NCBI RefSeq assembly: GCF_023283845.1
Contig: NZ_JAKILC010000010.1
Span: 1 to 64,000 of the forward strand
Direction of reading: 5' to 3'
Source of the DNA: Shewanella marinintestina
Lineage (GTDB): Bacteria > Pseudomonadota > Gammaproteobacteria > Enterobacterales > Shewanellaceae
DNA: 64,000 nucleotides
In this document: positions 35,061 to 43,443 of the stretch, one piece after another
How positions within the stretch are numbered: position 1 is the first letter of the stretch
Layout: each line of letters opens with the position of its first letter
Position numbers and translations under genes: made by a program
Notes under the pieces: generated by a model
Seen by the model: only the letters and a program-made list of their open reading frames with translations
The model's database searches: none
Told to the model about the DNA's origin: nothing

Positions 35061-35150
35061 AATCAACAAGTTGATAAAGAAGTAGATAAAGAAACGGATA
35101 AAAAAAACTAAAAGGTCGGTCTCCGTAAGCAGGCAAGTCCTTCCTAAGAA

Positions 35151-35199
35151 AGAGAAAAGAGAAAAGAGAAAAGAGAAAAGAGAAAATAGAAAATAGAAA
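35151..35199 (+). repeat. Seven tandem heptanucleotides before the borosin precursor
   Basis: Five units of AGAGAAA (35151-35185) are followed by two of ATAGAAA (35186-35199), without interruption. The array lies between the methyltransferase stop and the precursor ATG, ending 30 bp before the start. Such arrays change length by slippage. Confidence 0.9.
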
Positions 35200-35229
35200 A
35201 CCATAAACGACAATCAACAAGGAAATAGT

Positions 35230-35487
35230 ATGTCAAACATCATTCAACTGCTGGAACGCATGGGCCAAGATGCAAGTCTGCAAACAGAAACTAACTTTGA
35301 GCAAGCGATTGCCGAATCAGCACTAACCGAATCATTAAAACAAGCGCTAACCAACAAAGATGATATTAGCCTTAAGCGCGAGCTAGATGTCTGCCCAGAT
35401 GTCGTTTGTATTATGTTACCCGCAGAAGACGAAGAAAAAGAAAAAGAAAAGAATGAAGAACAAGATGAAAATCTTAATACAGACTGA
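35230..35487 (+). CDS. sonA: SonA-like borosin precursor peptide
   Basis: An 85-residue peptide. A helical N-terminal domain (about 1-45: MSNIIQLLERMGQDASLQTE ... ESLKQALTNKDDISL) matches the borosin binding domain that docks on the methyltransferase. Then come RELDVCPDVVCIMLPAEDE (about 50-68) and an acidic Glu/Lys-rich tail to the end. The hydrophobic VVCIMLP stretch (58-64) is the likely site of backbone N-methylation by position relative to SonA. An AAGGAA site precedes the ATG. Next gene starts 18 bp downstream. Which residues are methylated and whether the tail is removed cannot be read from sequence. Confidence 0.9.
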   Translation: MSNIIQLLERMGQDASLQTETNFEQAIAESALTESLKQALTNKDDISLKRELDVCPDVVCIMLPAEDEEKEKEKNEEQDENLNTD

Positions 35488-35505
35488 TAACTATCAAATA
35501 GTTTA

Positions 35506-37317
35506 ATGAATAAATTTTTCTTAAAAAACATACAAAGAATTCACTTTGTATGTTTCATATTTTTTTTAAATAACTGCTTTGCAAGTGATATAGAGCAATC
35601 TATTAACCATGCAGAATCGATTAAAAGTGCTGATCCCGCTAAGTTCAATATTTTACTCAATAAGTTAAAAGAATCTCAAGCTGTACTTACACCAATACAA
35701 AAACTGAAACTCGCTTATTTAACTGGTTATCAGCACTCGTTCAAAGGTGATTTCAACCAGGCTATAGTTAAATACAAGGACATCATAAATTCTCCAATAT
35801 CTAACGATTTATTAAGATATAAAGCTACGATATCAACTGTAAACATTTATGCGATTTCCAAAAATTGGACGGAGGGCCTAAGTCTTCTTTCGATAATAAC
35901 AGAGCTTACGCCATTAATAAGTGATAATTTATATAAACAAATTGGCCTTTCTTCTGCAGCTCTCTTCTACAACCAACTAGGGCAATATGAACTAGGACTT
36001 AAGTTCTCCAAACGACTATTAAGTGAAAATCCCCAAGGCCGCAACCTCTGCATCGCTCACAACTTAAAATTAGAATCCCAATTTAAACTGGGTCAGCTCA
36101 GTGAAGACTCACCACAAATAGCTCAAGGCTTACAAGCTTGCCAGCAGAGCAACGAAGTGGTGATGGAAAGCGCCATTTATAGCTATTTAGCTGAACTGCA
36201 TTTAGATAACAACCAACCACTACAAGCAATAGCCACGCTAGAAAAGCAGCTTGAATCATTAAAAGCCACAAAATACGCGCCTTTTCTGGCGATTTATCAT
36301 GCCTTACTTGCTAAAAGCTATTACCTATCTAAACAAATAGATATTGCTGAAGAGCACTCAAGCAAAGCTGTTGCACACGCAAAAAATATTGGTACTTCTG
36401 AATCTTCTGTCACCGCTTATAACATCCTGTTTCAAATCGCTGAATCTCGTGGTGAGCACCAGCAAGCCTTGGCATATCATCGAGAGTATGCTGCGGCCGA
36501 CAAAGCCTATTTGGATGAAGTTAAAACCAAGCATCTCGCATTTCAGCTAGCGCAGCATCAAGCGACTGAGCAAAAAAACCAGATAAAGCTATTGGATGAC
36601 CAAAACCGTTTACTGCGCTTAGAGCAAAAACTGAGCCGCAGTGAAACCGAAAATAACCGCTTGTTTATTTCACTGCTGACGGTGTCGATACTGCTATTGG
36701 CTGGCATGGTGTATAAATCACGTACCACACAAAAGCGTTTAAAATTGCTGGCGGAGTATGATGCGCTGACTAAGGTACATAACCGCGGCCACTTTACCCA
36801 ACAGGCATTAAATGCCATTGACTATTGCAGTAAGAATCAACAAGCCGCCAGCTGTATTTTGTTTGATTTAGATAAGTTTAAAAGCATTAATGACACCTAC
36901 GGCCACGCGACGGGTGATTGGGTGTTAAAACAAGTCGCTCAAGTCTGCCAAGCCCACAGCCGCAAAAGCGACCTGTTTGCCCGCCTTGGCGGCGAAGAGT
37001 TTTGTATTTTCTTACCCAGTTGTGACGTTAATACCGCAGCGCAACTGGCAGAAGAATACCGTAAGTTGATTGCCGCCATCGACAGCGCGGGCTCAGGCTT
37101 TGAGTTTGCAATTAGCGCAAGCTTTGGAGTAACAGACTTTAGCTTGTCGGGAACAAACCTAGATAAAATGATAGCCGACAGTGATCATGCTATGTATGTA
37201 TCGAAAAAAACCGGCCGTAATCGAGTGACCATATTCTCAGATGGTATTGCCGAGTTTAAACGCAATAAACAGGCTAACAGTGCCATGAGCAGCCAAGCCA
37301 CTGAGGCAAGAGTGTAA
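35506..37317 (+). CDS. TPR-GGDEF diguanylate cyclase with I-site
   Basis: A 603-residue protein: N-terminal signal segment (about 8-26), periplasmic tetratricopeptide-like repeats (about 40-350), coiled coil (about 350-385), one transmembrane helix (LFISLLTVSILLLAGMVYK) and a GGDEF domain with RLGGEEFCIFLP (about 495). An RKSD inhibitory site lies exactly five residues before GGEEF, so product feedback is expected, unlike the paralogue at 10988. It begins 18 bp after the borosin precursor, so it may be the last gene of that transcript. A strong terminator follows. Confidence 0.93.
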   Translation: MNKFFLKNIQRIHFVCFIFFLNNCFASDIEQSINHAESIKSADPAKFNILLNKLKESQAVLTPIQKLKLAYLTGYQHSFKGDFNQAIVKYKDIINSPISNDLLRYKATISTVNIYAISKNWTEGLSLLSIITELTPLISDNLYKQIGLSSAALFYNQLGQYELGLKFSKRLLSENPQGRNLCIAHNLKLESQFKLGQLSEDSPQIAQGLQACQQSNEVVMESAIYSYLAELHLDNNQPLQAIATLEKQLESLKATKYAPFLAIYHALLAKSYYLSKQIDIAEEHSSKAVAHAKNIGTSESSVTAYNILFQIAESRGEHQQALAYHREYAAADKAYLDEVKTKHLAFQLAQHQATEQKNQIKLLDDQNRLLRLEQKLSRSETENNRLFISLLTVSILLLAGMVYKSRTTQKRLKLLAEYDALTKVHNRGHFTQQALNAIDYCSKNQQAASCILFDLDKFKSINDTYGHATGDWVLKQVAQVCQAHSRKSDLFARLGGEEFCIFLPSCDVNTAAQLAEEYRKLIAAIDSAGSGFEFAISASFGVTDFSLSGTNLDKMIADSDHAMYVSKKTGRNRVTIFSDGIAEFKRNKQANSAMSSQATEARV

Positions 37318-37346
37318 CGCTTATCCTAAGACGGAAACTGCTGATA

Positions 37347-37383
37347 AAATAATAAGCCTGACATGATGTCAGGCTTATTATTT
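37347..37383. terminator. Bidirectional terminator
   Basis: AAATAATAAGCCTGACAT at 37347-37364 is fully complementary to the bases up to 37383. It lies 29 bp after the GGDEF gene and 16 bp after the stop of the convergent FMN reductase gene. Confidence 0.85.
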
Positions 37384-37399
37384 ACTTAACGCTTTAGCG

Positions 37400-37924
37400 C
37401 TATTTCAAATTGCTTAGTGCTCCAAGCAGTGCTGATTGTAACTCTGGGTTACGTAGCGCCTGTGTTTCCATATCGAAGTTATCGAAAAAGCTTGGAATAG
37501 ACAGGGTCGCTTTTACATCGGCGGCAAAATATGGCGCTGAACCAGCTGCAGCAGCTAATACTGTTGCCGCGCCGCCAGGGCCTGGCGAAGTTGCTAGTAG
37601 CACCATTGGCTTGTTTTGGAACACTTTCATGTCGATACGTGATGTCCAGTCAAACAAGTTCTTGTAAGCCGCCGTGTATGAACCGTTATGCTCGGCAAAC
37701 GAAATAATAATCGCATCTGCTTCACCCAACTTGGCAAAAAACTTTTGTGCTTGCTCAGGCTGGCCTAACTCTTCTTCACGGTCTTGGCTAAAGAGTGGCA
37801 TTTCGTAATCGTTGATATCGAGGATTTCAACGTCTGCTCCGGCAACTTGTGACGCAGCATAAGCGGCAAGTTGCTTATTGATTGATTTAGTACTGCTGCT
37901 GGCTGCAAAAGCTAATAGTTTCAT
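37400..37924 (-). CDS. NADPH-dependent FMN reductase family protein
   Basis: A 174-residue flavodoxin-like protein. The phosphate loop reads LLAFAASSSTKSINKQLAAYA, and the flavin-contact region reads SFAEHNGSYTAAYKNLFDWTSR (usual form is 'pEYN.s.p..LKN..Dw.sr'), followed by LLATSPGPGGAATVL. It reduces FMN, quinones or azo compounds with NAD(P)H in the cytoplasm. It is divergent from the LysR gene at 38119, which is its probable regulator. Confidence 0.92.
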   Translation of the reverse strand: MKLLAFAASSSTKSINKQLAAYAASQVAGADVEILDINDYEMPLFSQDREEELGQPEQAQKFFAKLGEADAIIISFAEHNGSYTAAYKNLFDWTSRIDMKVFQNKPMVLLATSPGPGGAATVLAAAAGSAPYFAADVKATLSIPSFFDNFDMETQALRNPELQSALLGALSNLK

Positions 37925-38118
37925 AATGGTCTCTCTATACTGTTATTACAGGTAAAGCCTGCAAAAATATTAGGTTCAATTGCCGTACTCTGCTGCAAGC
38001 TAAAGATTAACTTTTGAGCGACAACTCGATGTAGAGCAGTGTATATTGGTGACGAATAAAGATTAATAACCTAAAAAGATAATAACTATTTCCATACAAC
38101 TGTTAATAGGCGGCATTG

Positions 38119-39036
38119 GTGACAATAAATAAACTGTTTGATGGCATAGTGATTTTTGCACAGGTGGTGAAAAGTGGCGGTTTTTCTGCCGCGGCAGAGG
38201 CTCTTGGTCACTCCACCTCTTATGTGAGCAAAGAGGTCAATAAACTGGAGACTCGCCTTGGCGTGCGTTTACTTAACCGCACTACCCGCTCGATAGGCTT
38301 AACCCCTGAGGGCGAGGCCTATTATCAACAGTGCTTGCAACTTATTAGCGATGCTGAACTGGCGGTAGGCTTAATTACCCAAGACAATGTTAGCCCTAAG
38401 GGGGTGTTAAAGCTCAGTTGTCCGGTGGGCTTTGCCCAAAACCATCTGCAGGATATTATCTCTGAATACATTAATCGTTACCCCAATGTTAGCTTAGAGC
38501 TTGAGCTTAGCGATCAGCGCACAGATGTGATTGCCGATGGTTACGACTTAGCGATACGCGCCTCAGCCCACCTCGAGGAGTCGAGCCTTATCTGCCGTAA
38601 AATATATAGCAGTAAGGCTTATACGGTCGCCTCGAAAGAGTATATTTCGCGCCACAGTAAGCCACATCACCCTAGAGAGCTAGCCACTCATAACGGCATT
38701 TGTTATTCCAATTTAAAGCAGCCTAGTCGCTGGGACTATATTGATACTGACGGCAAGCCGTTCTTTGTTGATGTACGCCAAAAAATACTCTGCAATAACG
38801 GCCATATGCAATTGGCTATGGTGTTAGCCGGCCATGGTATTGCCCGCCTCCCCAGCTTTTACATGGAAGAGGCACTTAACGATAACCGCTTAGAAATACT
38901 ATTTGAGAGCTGCCCCAATACCGAAATTGACGTTTACGTGGTTTATCCAAGCCGTAAACACTTGTCGCCTAAAGTCCGAGCCTTTATTGATTTAGCCGCC
39001 GAACGGCTTGGTGGCAAACGGAGCAATGTTAATTAA
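38119..39036 (+). CDS. LysR-family transcriptional regulator
   Basis: About 305 residues. Winged helix: DGIVIFAQVVKSGGFSAAAEALGHSTSYVSKEVNKLETRLGVRLLNRTTRSIGLTPEG. Effector domain: GVLKLSCPVGFAQNHLQDIISEYINRYPNVSLELEL. It belongs to the CrgA/AaeR-like group. The start is GTG at 38119, 5 nt after AGGCGG; a TTG one codon earlier is also in frame. The direct repeat TAAAGATTAA (38001 and 38057) lies in the shared promoter region with the FMN reductase gene. Confidence 0.93.
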   Translation: MTINKLFDGIVIFAQVVKSGGFSAAAEALGHSTSYVSKEVNKLETRLGVRLLNRTTRSIGLTPEGEAYYQQCLQLISDAELAVGLITQDNVSPKGVLKLSCPVGFAQNHLQDIISEYINRYPNVSLELELSDQRTDVIADGYDLAIRASAHLEESSLICRKIYSSKAYTVASKEYISRHSKPHHPRELATHNGICYSNLKQPSRWDYIDTDGKPFFVDVRQKILCNNGHMQLAMVLAGHGIARLPSFYMEEALNDNRLEILFESCPNTEIDVYVVYPSRKHLSPKVRAFIDLAAERLGGKRSNVN

Positions 39037-39169
39037 CATGCTGAATTTTTAACGATATCACTTTAAAGTTAATGGTTAGCGAACTTATAATAAGACAAGC
39101 CTATGTCTCCTGCTGACTTGTTATTCATCAAAGCCAAGGCTGCTTATTCAACAAAACACATAAATTAGG

Positions 39170-41347
39170 ATGGAACCTGTGCTTAAAAAAGTTCTTGCGA
39201 TGACCAGCTCGACCCAGATGATAGTGGCCATGCTTGTTGGTTTTGGCGTCGGCTTGTTCTTTGGTGAATCAGTAAGTTGGATGGGCACTATTGGTACGAG
39301 TGTGATTTTGCTGATGCAGATGACAGTGCTGCCTTATATTGTGGTATCGCTGGTTGGCGGTATTGGTAAACTGCAAAAAAGCACCGCTAAACTAATATTT
39401 AGCCGAGCTGGTTTGATAATGTTACTGCTGTGGTTATTGGCAATGGTGATGGTTGCTCTTATGCCGTTGTCATTCCCTATCGTTGAGTCAGCCTCTTTCT
39501 TTAGTACTAGTAGCATTGAGCCCATCACCCCGATTGATTACTTTAAGCTGTATATTCCGTCAAATCCGTTTGAGTCAATGGCTGACGGCTATGTACCAGC
39601 CATGGTGGTGTTTAGCATCGCTATGGGCCTTGCGCTTATAGGCATGCAGGGCGAGCATAAACAACAAATACTAACCTTTATGCATACCAGTTCGGAGATC
39701 TTCTCGCGCATTACTCAAGGCTTAGTTAAAATTCTACCAATTGGTATTTTCGCCATGTCAGCGTCTGCCGCAGGCACCATGGGCGTTGATGAATTTGCCA
39801 GTATGCAAGTGTATCTAATCAGCTATTTTGTACTGTGCTTACTGCTGACTTTTTGGGTACTGCCCTGGATTGTGGCCTCGTTGACTCCGATAACTTTTGC
39901 CCAAGCACTGCGCATTTCTAAATCTAGCTTAGTGACCGCCTTTGCCACGGGTAACATTTTTATTGTTATTCCGGTGATTGTTGAAGAGTGTAAGCAGGTG
40001 ATGCGCGAGCATGATGACCTTTGTGAAGATGGTGCCACCTTAATTGAAATTCTGGTTCCCATTGCGTTTACCTTCCCGAATATCGGTAAGTTAACCGTCA
40101 TATTATTTGTGTATTTTGCTGGCTGGTTTAACGGCACACCGGTGGATATTAGCAGTATTCCATCGCTATCAATTAGTGGCTTGTTGGCCTTATTTGGCAG
40201 TGTCTATGTGGCGATTCCATTTATGCTGGATCTGGTAAAACTGCCTGCTGATCTGTTCCAGTTATTTGTAATGTCGGGCTTTATTACAGGTAAATTCACC
40301 TCTATTGCGGCGGTAATGAACCTGTTTGTACTCACCCTACTTACTGCCTCTTTATTTCAAAAGTCGCTTAAACCGCGCCCGCCACAACTGCTGAAAATGA
40401 GTATTGGCATTGGCGCTAGCGTAATCGCCACTATCTTGGTTTGCCGCATTGCTATGGGCATGTTTATCCATAGCCCTGAGATCACCAGTGGTGTAATCGC
40501 CAATATGCAGGTGGCTGACAAAGTGCCCACTAAAGTAAACAAGCAGTTTCCTGTTGTGGGTAAAACGCCAAATACGCCAATACGCAGTGTACAGGCGATC
40601 CGCGATACTGGCACATTAAGAGTCGGTTATATCCCGAGTAACGTTCCCTTTAGTTACTACAATAACGCAGGCCAATTAGTCGGTTTTGACACTGCTATGG
40701 CGAATAAACTAGCTGAAGACTTAAAGGTTAAAATTGAGTTTATTCCCTTTAAGAAAGATAAATTAGCCGCATCACTAAAGGCTGGTTTTTTTGATATTGC
40801 CATGTCTGGCTTAGCTATGGACATAGAGCAAATGGACGCCCTCAGTTATGCCAATCCGGTGCTTGAGCTTAATATTGCCATTGCCACTCGCGACCACTTG
40901 GTTAACGAGTTTAAAACCAATGACAGCATAAAAGAGATGCAGGGCATGACGATTGCCTATGTTGAACATGGTGATGCCATTGAAGAAGCGAAGAAAATGG
41001 CACCCAATATCAAGTTCGTAAAAATCGAGGGCTATAAAGACTTTTTCAGACAGAAAAAACATAAGTACGATGCGGTGGTGATTAGCGCGCAAGCGGGCTC
41101 AGCTTGGACCTTGTTCTTCCCGGGTTACGGTATTGCACTGCTGGAAAACAAATCACACTACCCAGTGGCTTACGCGGTGGCGCAATCGAACCAGTCGCTA
41201 CTTAACTACATCAATAACTGGCAACGCCTACGCAAAGTCGATGGCACCCAAGAGCAGATTTACGATTACTGGATGCTTGGTAAAGGCGCAGAAAAAGTAG
41301 AGCCGCGCTGGTCGATTATCCGCAATGTGCTGCACTGGGTCGATTAA
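39170..41347 (+). CDS. Cation:dicarboxylate symporter fused to a solute-binding domain
   Basis: A 725-residue fusion. Residues about 10-425 form a DAACS/SDF symporter (MLVGFGVGLFFGES ... MQMTVLPYIVVSLVGGIGKL ... ILVPIAFTFPNIGKLTVILFVYFAG ... FMSGFITGKFTSIAAVMNLF). Residues about 475-715 form a family-3 periplasmic binding domain (IRDTGTLRVGYIPSNVPFSYYNNAGQLVGFDTAMANKLAEDL ... LAASLKAGFFDIAMSGLAMD ... MTIAYVEHGDAIEEA). A further helix joins them (IGIGASVIATILVCRIAMGMFI), placing the binding domain in the periplasm. It probably imports an amino acid or C4-dicarboxylate with high affinity. Single gene. Confidence 0.92.
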   Translation: MEPVLKKVLAMTSSTQMIVAMLVGFGVGLFFGESVSWMGTIGTSVILLMQMTVLPYIVVSLVGGIGKLQKSTAKLIFSRAGLIMLLLWLLAMVMVALMPLSFPIVESASFFSTSSIEPITPIDYFKLYIPSNPFESMADGYVPAMVVFSIAMGLALIGMQGEHKQQILTFMHTSSEIFSRITQGLVKILPIGIFAMSASAAGTMGVDEFASMQVYLISYFVLCLLLTFWVLPWIVASLTPITFAQALRISKSSLVTAFATGNIFIVIPVIVEECKQVMREHDDLCEDGATLIEILVPIAFTFPNIGKLTVILFVYFAGWFNGTPVDISSIPSLSISGLLALFGSVYVAIPFMLDLVKLPADLFQLFVMSGFITGKFTSIAAVMNLFVLTLLTASLFQKSLKPRPPQLLKMSIGIGASVIATILVCRIAMGMFIHSPEITSGVIANMQVADKVPTKVNKQFPVVGKTPNTPIRSVQAIRDTGTLRVGYIPSNVPFSYYNNAGQLVGFDTAMANKLAEDLKVKIEFIPFKKDKLAASLKAGFFDIAMSGLAMDIEQMDALSYANPVLELNIAIATRDHLVNEFKTNDSIKEMQGMTIAYVEHGDAIEEAKKMAPNIKFVKIEGYKDFFRQKKHKYDAVVISAQAGSAWTLFFPGYGIALLENKSHYPVAYAVAQSNQSLLNYINNWQRLRKVDGTQEQIYDYWMLGKGAEKVEPRWSIIRNVLHWVD

Positions 41348-41380
41348 GCCTTATCAACTCATCGATTGCTCTACTAGCAA

Positions 41381-41404
41381 AACGCCCGCTTATTAGCGGG
41401 CGTT
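41381..41404. terminator. Bidirectional terminator
   Basis: AACGCCCGCT (41381-41390) pairs with AGCGGGCGTT (41395-41404) around TATT. It lies between the convergent symporter and pseudouridine synthase genes. Confidence 0.8.
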
Positions 41405-41424
41405 GTTTATTGTCATGGCGATAC

Positions 41425-42138
41425 TTAAGTTGGCGTTGGCGTTGCTAACAATGCCACTTCATCTGCGGTTAAGTGACGCCACTGCCCCACTGCAACATCA
41501 AGCTTTAACGCGCCTATTTGCTCGCGGTGCAAACCATTAACTCTGTTACCAATCGCGGCAAACATGCGTTTTACTTGGTGATATTTACCTTCGGTGATGG
41601 TTAATAACGCCTCTGTGGGCGTCACCAGCTCAAGTTTAGCGGGCTGAGTTAATGCCTTTTCGTTTTGTAGTTGTAAGCCTTGGGAAAATCTTGCAATGAC
41701 TTCAGCCGAGCTATCAGCGGTGATGGGGTCACGCAGCGTTACTCGGTAGGTCTTGTCGCACTTTTTGTCTGGGCGAATAATATCAAATGACCAACGACCA
41801 TCGTCAGTCAACAGCACTAAGCCTGTGGTATCGGCATCGAGTCTGCCGACAATATGTAAGTCTTCAACGCGTTCAAGCTCAATGCAGTTAAATAGGCTTG
41901 GGTAATCACCGTCAACGTTGGAGCTCAGCATATGCATAGGTTTATGCAGCATAATGTAACGCGACGGCCGCGCAATCAGCTTTTTCCCATCTAGGGTTAT
42001 ACAATTAGTCTCATGCACTTGAAAGCCGACATCAGTAACCGTATTGCCATTGACGCTGATTTGCCCCGCTAGGATACATTCACTCGACTGGGCACGATTA
42101 AGTGCAGTACTTTTACAGATAAACTTGTCTAAACGCAT
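41425..42138 (-). CDS. rsuA: RsuA-family pseudouridine synthase
   Basis: A 237-residue RNA modification enzyme. An N-terminal S4 domain (MRLDKFICKSTALNRAQSSECILAGQISVNGNTV) precedes the catalytic core with the active-site Asp in HIVGRLDADTTGLVLLTDDGRW and the motif KCDKTYRV. The C-terminus contains ITEGKYHQVKRMFAAIGNRV. It most likely modifies U516 of 16S rRNA (RsuA); a related rRNA or tRNA uridine target (RluE/RluF-like) is the alternative. Confidence 0.9.
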   Translation of the reverse strand: MRLDKFICKSTALNRAQSSECILAGQISVNGNTVTDVGFQVHETNCITLDGKKLIARPSRYIMLHKPMHMLSSNVDGDYPSLFNCIELERVEDLHIVGRLDADTTGLVLLTDDGRWSFDIIRPDKKCDKTYRVTLRDPITADSSAEVIARFSQGLQLQNEKALTQPAKLELVTPTEALLTITEGKYHQVKRMFAAIGNRVNGLHREQIGALKLDVAVGQWRHLTADEVALLATPTPT

Positions 42139-42335
42139 GTCTCTTTTAACTACTTATTACTATCAGTGGGCGGTTACAATCAGCAAAATAACATAAATGG
42201 TATTGTTAGGCGTTGATATATTGTGTCTTATGCATCTTCAGCTATTAAGCGCCGGCGATTTCAGGCACAATAGCGCCCTAAGTAAAAGCTTATAAAAAGC
42301 TGACGTATTTTGTCGTAAACGCTTAGGAACCTACA

Positions 42336-43373
42336 ATGACGCAAATCACCCTACTTACTCCTGACGATTGGCACCTTCATTTTCGCGATGGCGATATGCT
42401 GCAAGAAACCGTTCCAGCAACGGCTCGCTTGTTCCAACGCGCAATCGTAATGCCAAACCTATTGCCACCTGTTACCAATGCCAAAATGGTAACCGAGTAT
42501 CGTGAGCGTATTTTAGCGGCGCGCCCAGCAGGTTCGACTTTTGAACCGCTAATGACAATTTTCTTAACCAACAACACCACAGAGCAAGACATCATTGATG
42601 CTAAAGCGGCTGGCGTTGTTGCTGCTAAGCTTTACCCAGCGGGTGCAACCACTAACTCTGATGCAGCAGTTAAAGCGCTTGATTCGCTATTCCCTGTATT
42701 TGAAGCCATGGCTAAGCACGGTATGTTGCTGTTGGTTCACGGTGAGGTTACTGAATCTCACATCGATATTTTCGACCGTGAAGCCATGTTTATTGAACGC
42801 TACCTAGCGCGTATTGTGGCGTCTTTCCCAACATTGAAAGTGGTTTTTGAGCACATAACTACCAAAGATGCGGCTGACTTTGTTATGGAAGCGGCTGACA
42901 ACGTCGCAGCGACTATTACCCCACAGCATTTACTGCTTAACCGTAATGACCTGCTTGTTGGCGGTGTGCGCCCACATAACTTCTGTTTACCAGTACTTAA
43001 GCGCAGCACCCACCAAGAAGCACTGCGTGCTGCAGTAGCAACGGGGTCGAGCAAGTTCTTCTTAGGCACTGATTCGGCGCCGCACGAGAAACATCGCAAA
43101 GAGTCTGCTTGTGGTTGCGCCGGTTGTTACAGCGCATGGAGTGCACTAGAGCTTTACGCACAGGTATTTGATGACCTAGGCGCTCTCGATAAGCTTGAAG
43201 GCTTTGCCAGCAAGCACGGCCCTGATTTTTACGGCCTGCCGCGCAACACCAGCACTGTGACGCTAGTGAAAGAAAAGTGGACAGTACCAAGCGAGATCAT
43301 CTTGCCAAACGGTAGCCCGATTGTGCCTTTCTTTGCCGGTGAAGAAGTGAACTGGAAAGTGAAAACAGCTTAG
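42336..43373 (+). CDS. pyrC: Dihydroorotase (class II)
   Basis: Cyclises carbamoyl-aspartate to dihydroorotate in pyrimidine synthesis. The 345-residue length is normal. Zinc ligands are DWHLHFRDG (two His), the carboxylated Lys in VAAKLYPAG, His in LLVHGEV and VFEHITT, and the Asp in FLGTDSAPH. Closed by a strong terminator. Confidence 0.98.
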   Translation: MTQITLLTPDDWHLHFRDGDMLQETVPATARLFQRAIVMPNLLPPVTNAKMVTEYRERILAARPAGSTFEPLMTIFLTNNTTEQDIIDAKAAGVVAAKLYPAGATTNSDAAVKALDSLFPVFEAMAKHGMLLLVHGEVTESHIDIFDREAMFIERYLARIVASFPTLKVVFEHITTKDAADFVMEAADNVAATITPQHLLLNRNDLLVGGVRPHNFCLPVLKRSTHQEALRAAVATGSSKFFLGTDSAPHEKHRKESACGCAGCYSAWSALELYAQVFDDLGALDKLEGFASKHGPDFYGLPRNTSTVTLVKEKWTVPSEIILPNGSPIVPFFAGEEVNWKVKTA

Positions 43374-43395
43374 GCGTTGAAAACCTGTATTAACT

Positions 43396-43421
43396 AAAAA
43401 GCCCGCACATGCGGGCTTTTT
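43396..43421 (+). terminator. Terminator of pyrC
   Basis: AAAAAGCCCGC (43396-43406) pairs with GCGGGCTTTTT (43411-43421) around ACAT. It can also serve the convergent minus-strand gene. Confidence 0.85.
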
Positions 43422-43443
43422 AATGGTTTAAAATAACTATTTT

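Noticed and set aside
35151..35199. CRISPR array
   Set aside because: Units are contiguous 7-mers without spacers, so it is a simple tandem repeat.
34966..35220. Phe/Leu-rich frames antisense to the borosin leader
   Set aside because: They translate the complement of the AGAGAAA array, giving an artificial hydrophobic peptide.
35244..35531. 95-codon frame antisense to the precursor gene
   Set aside because: Ser/Phe-rich shadow of the GAA/AAA-rich coding strand.
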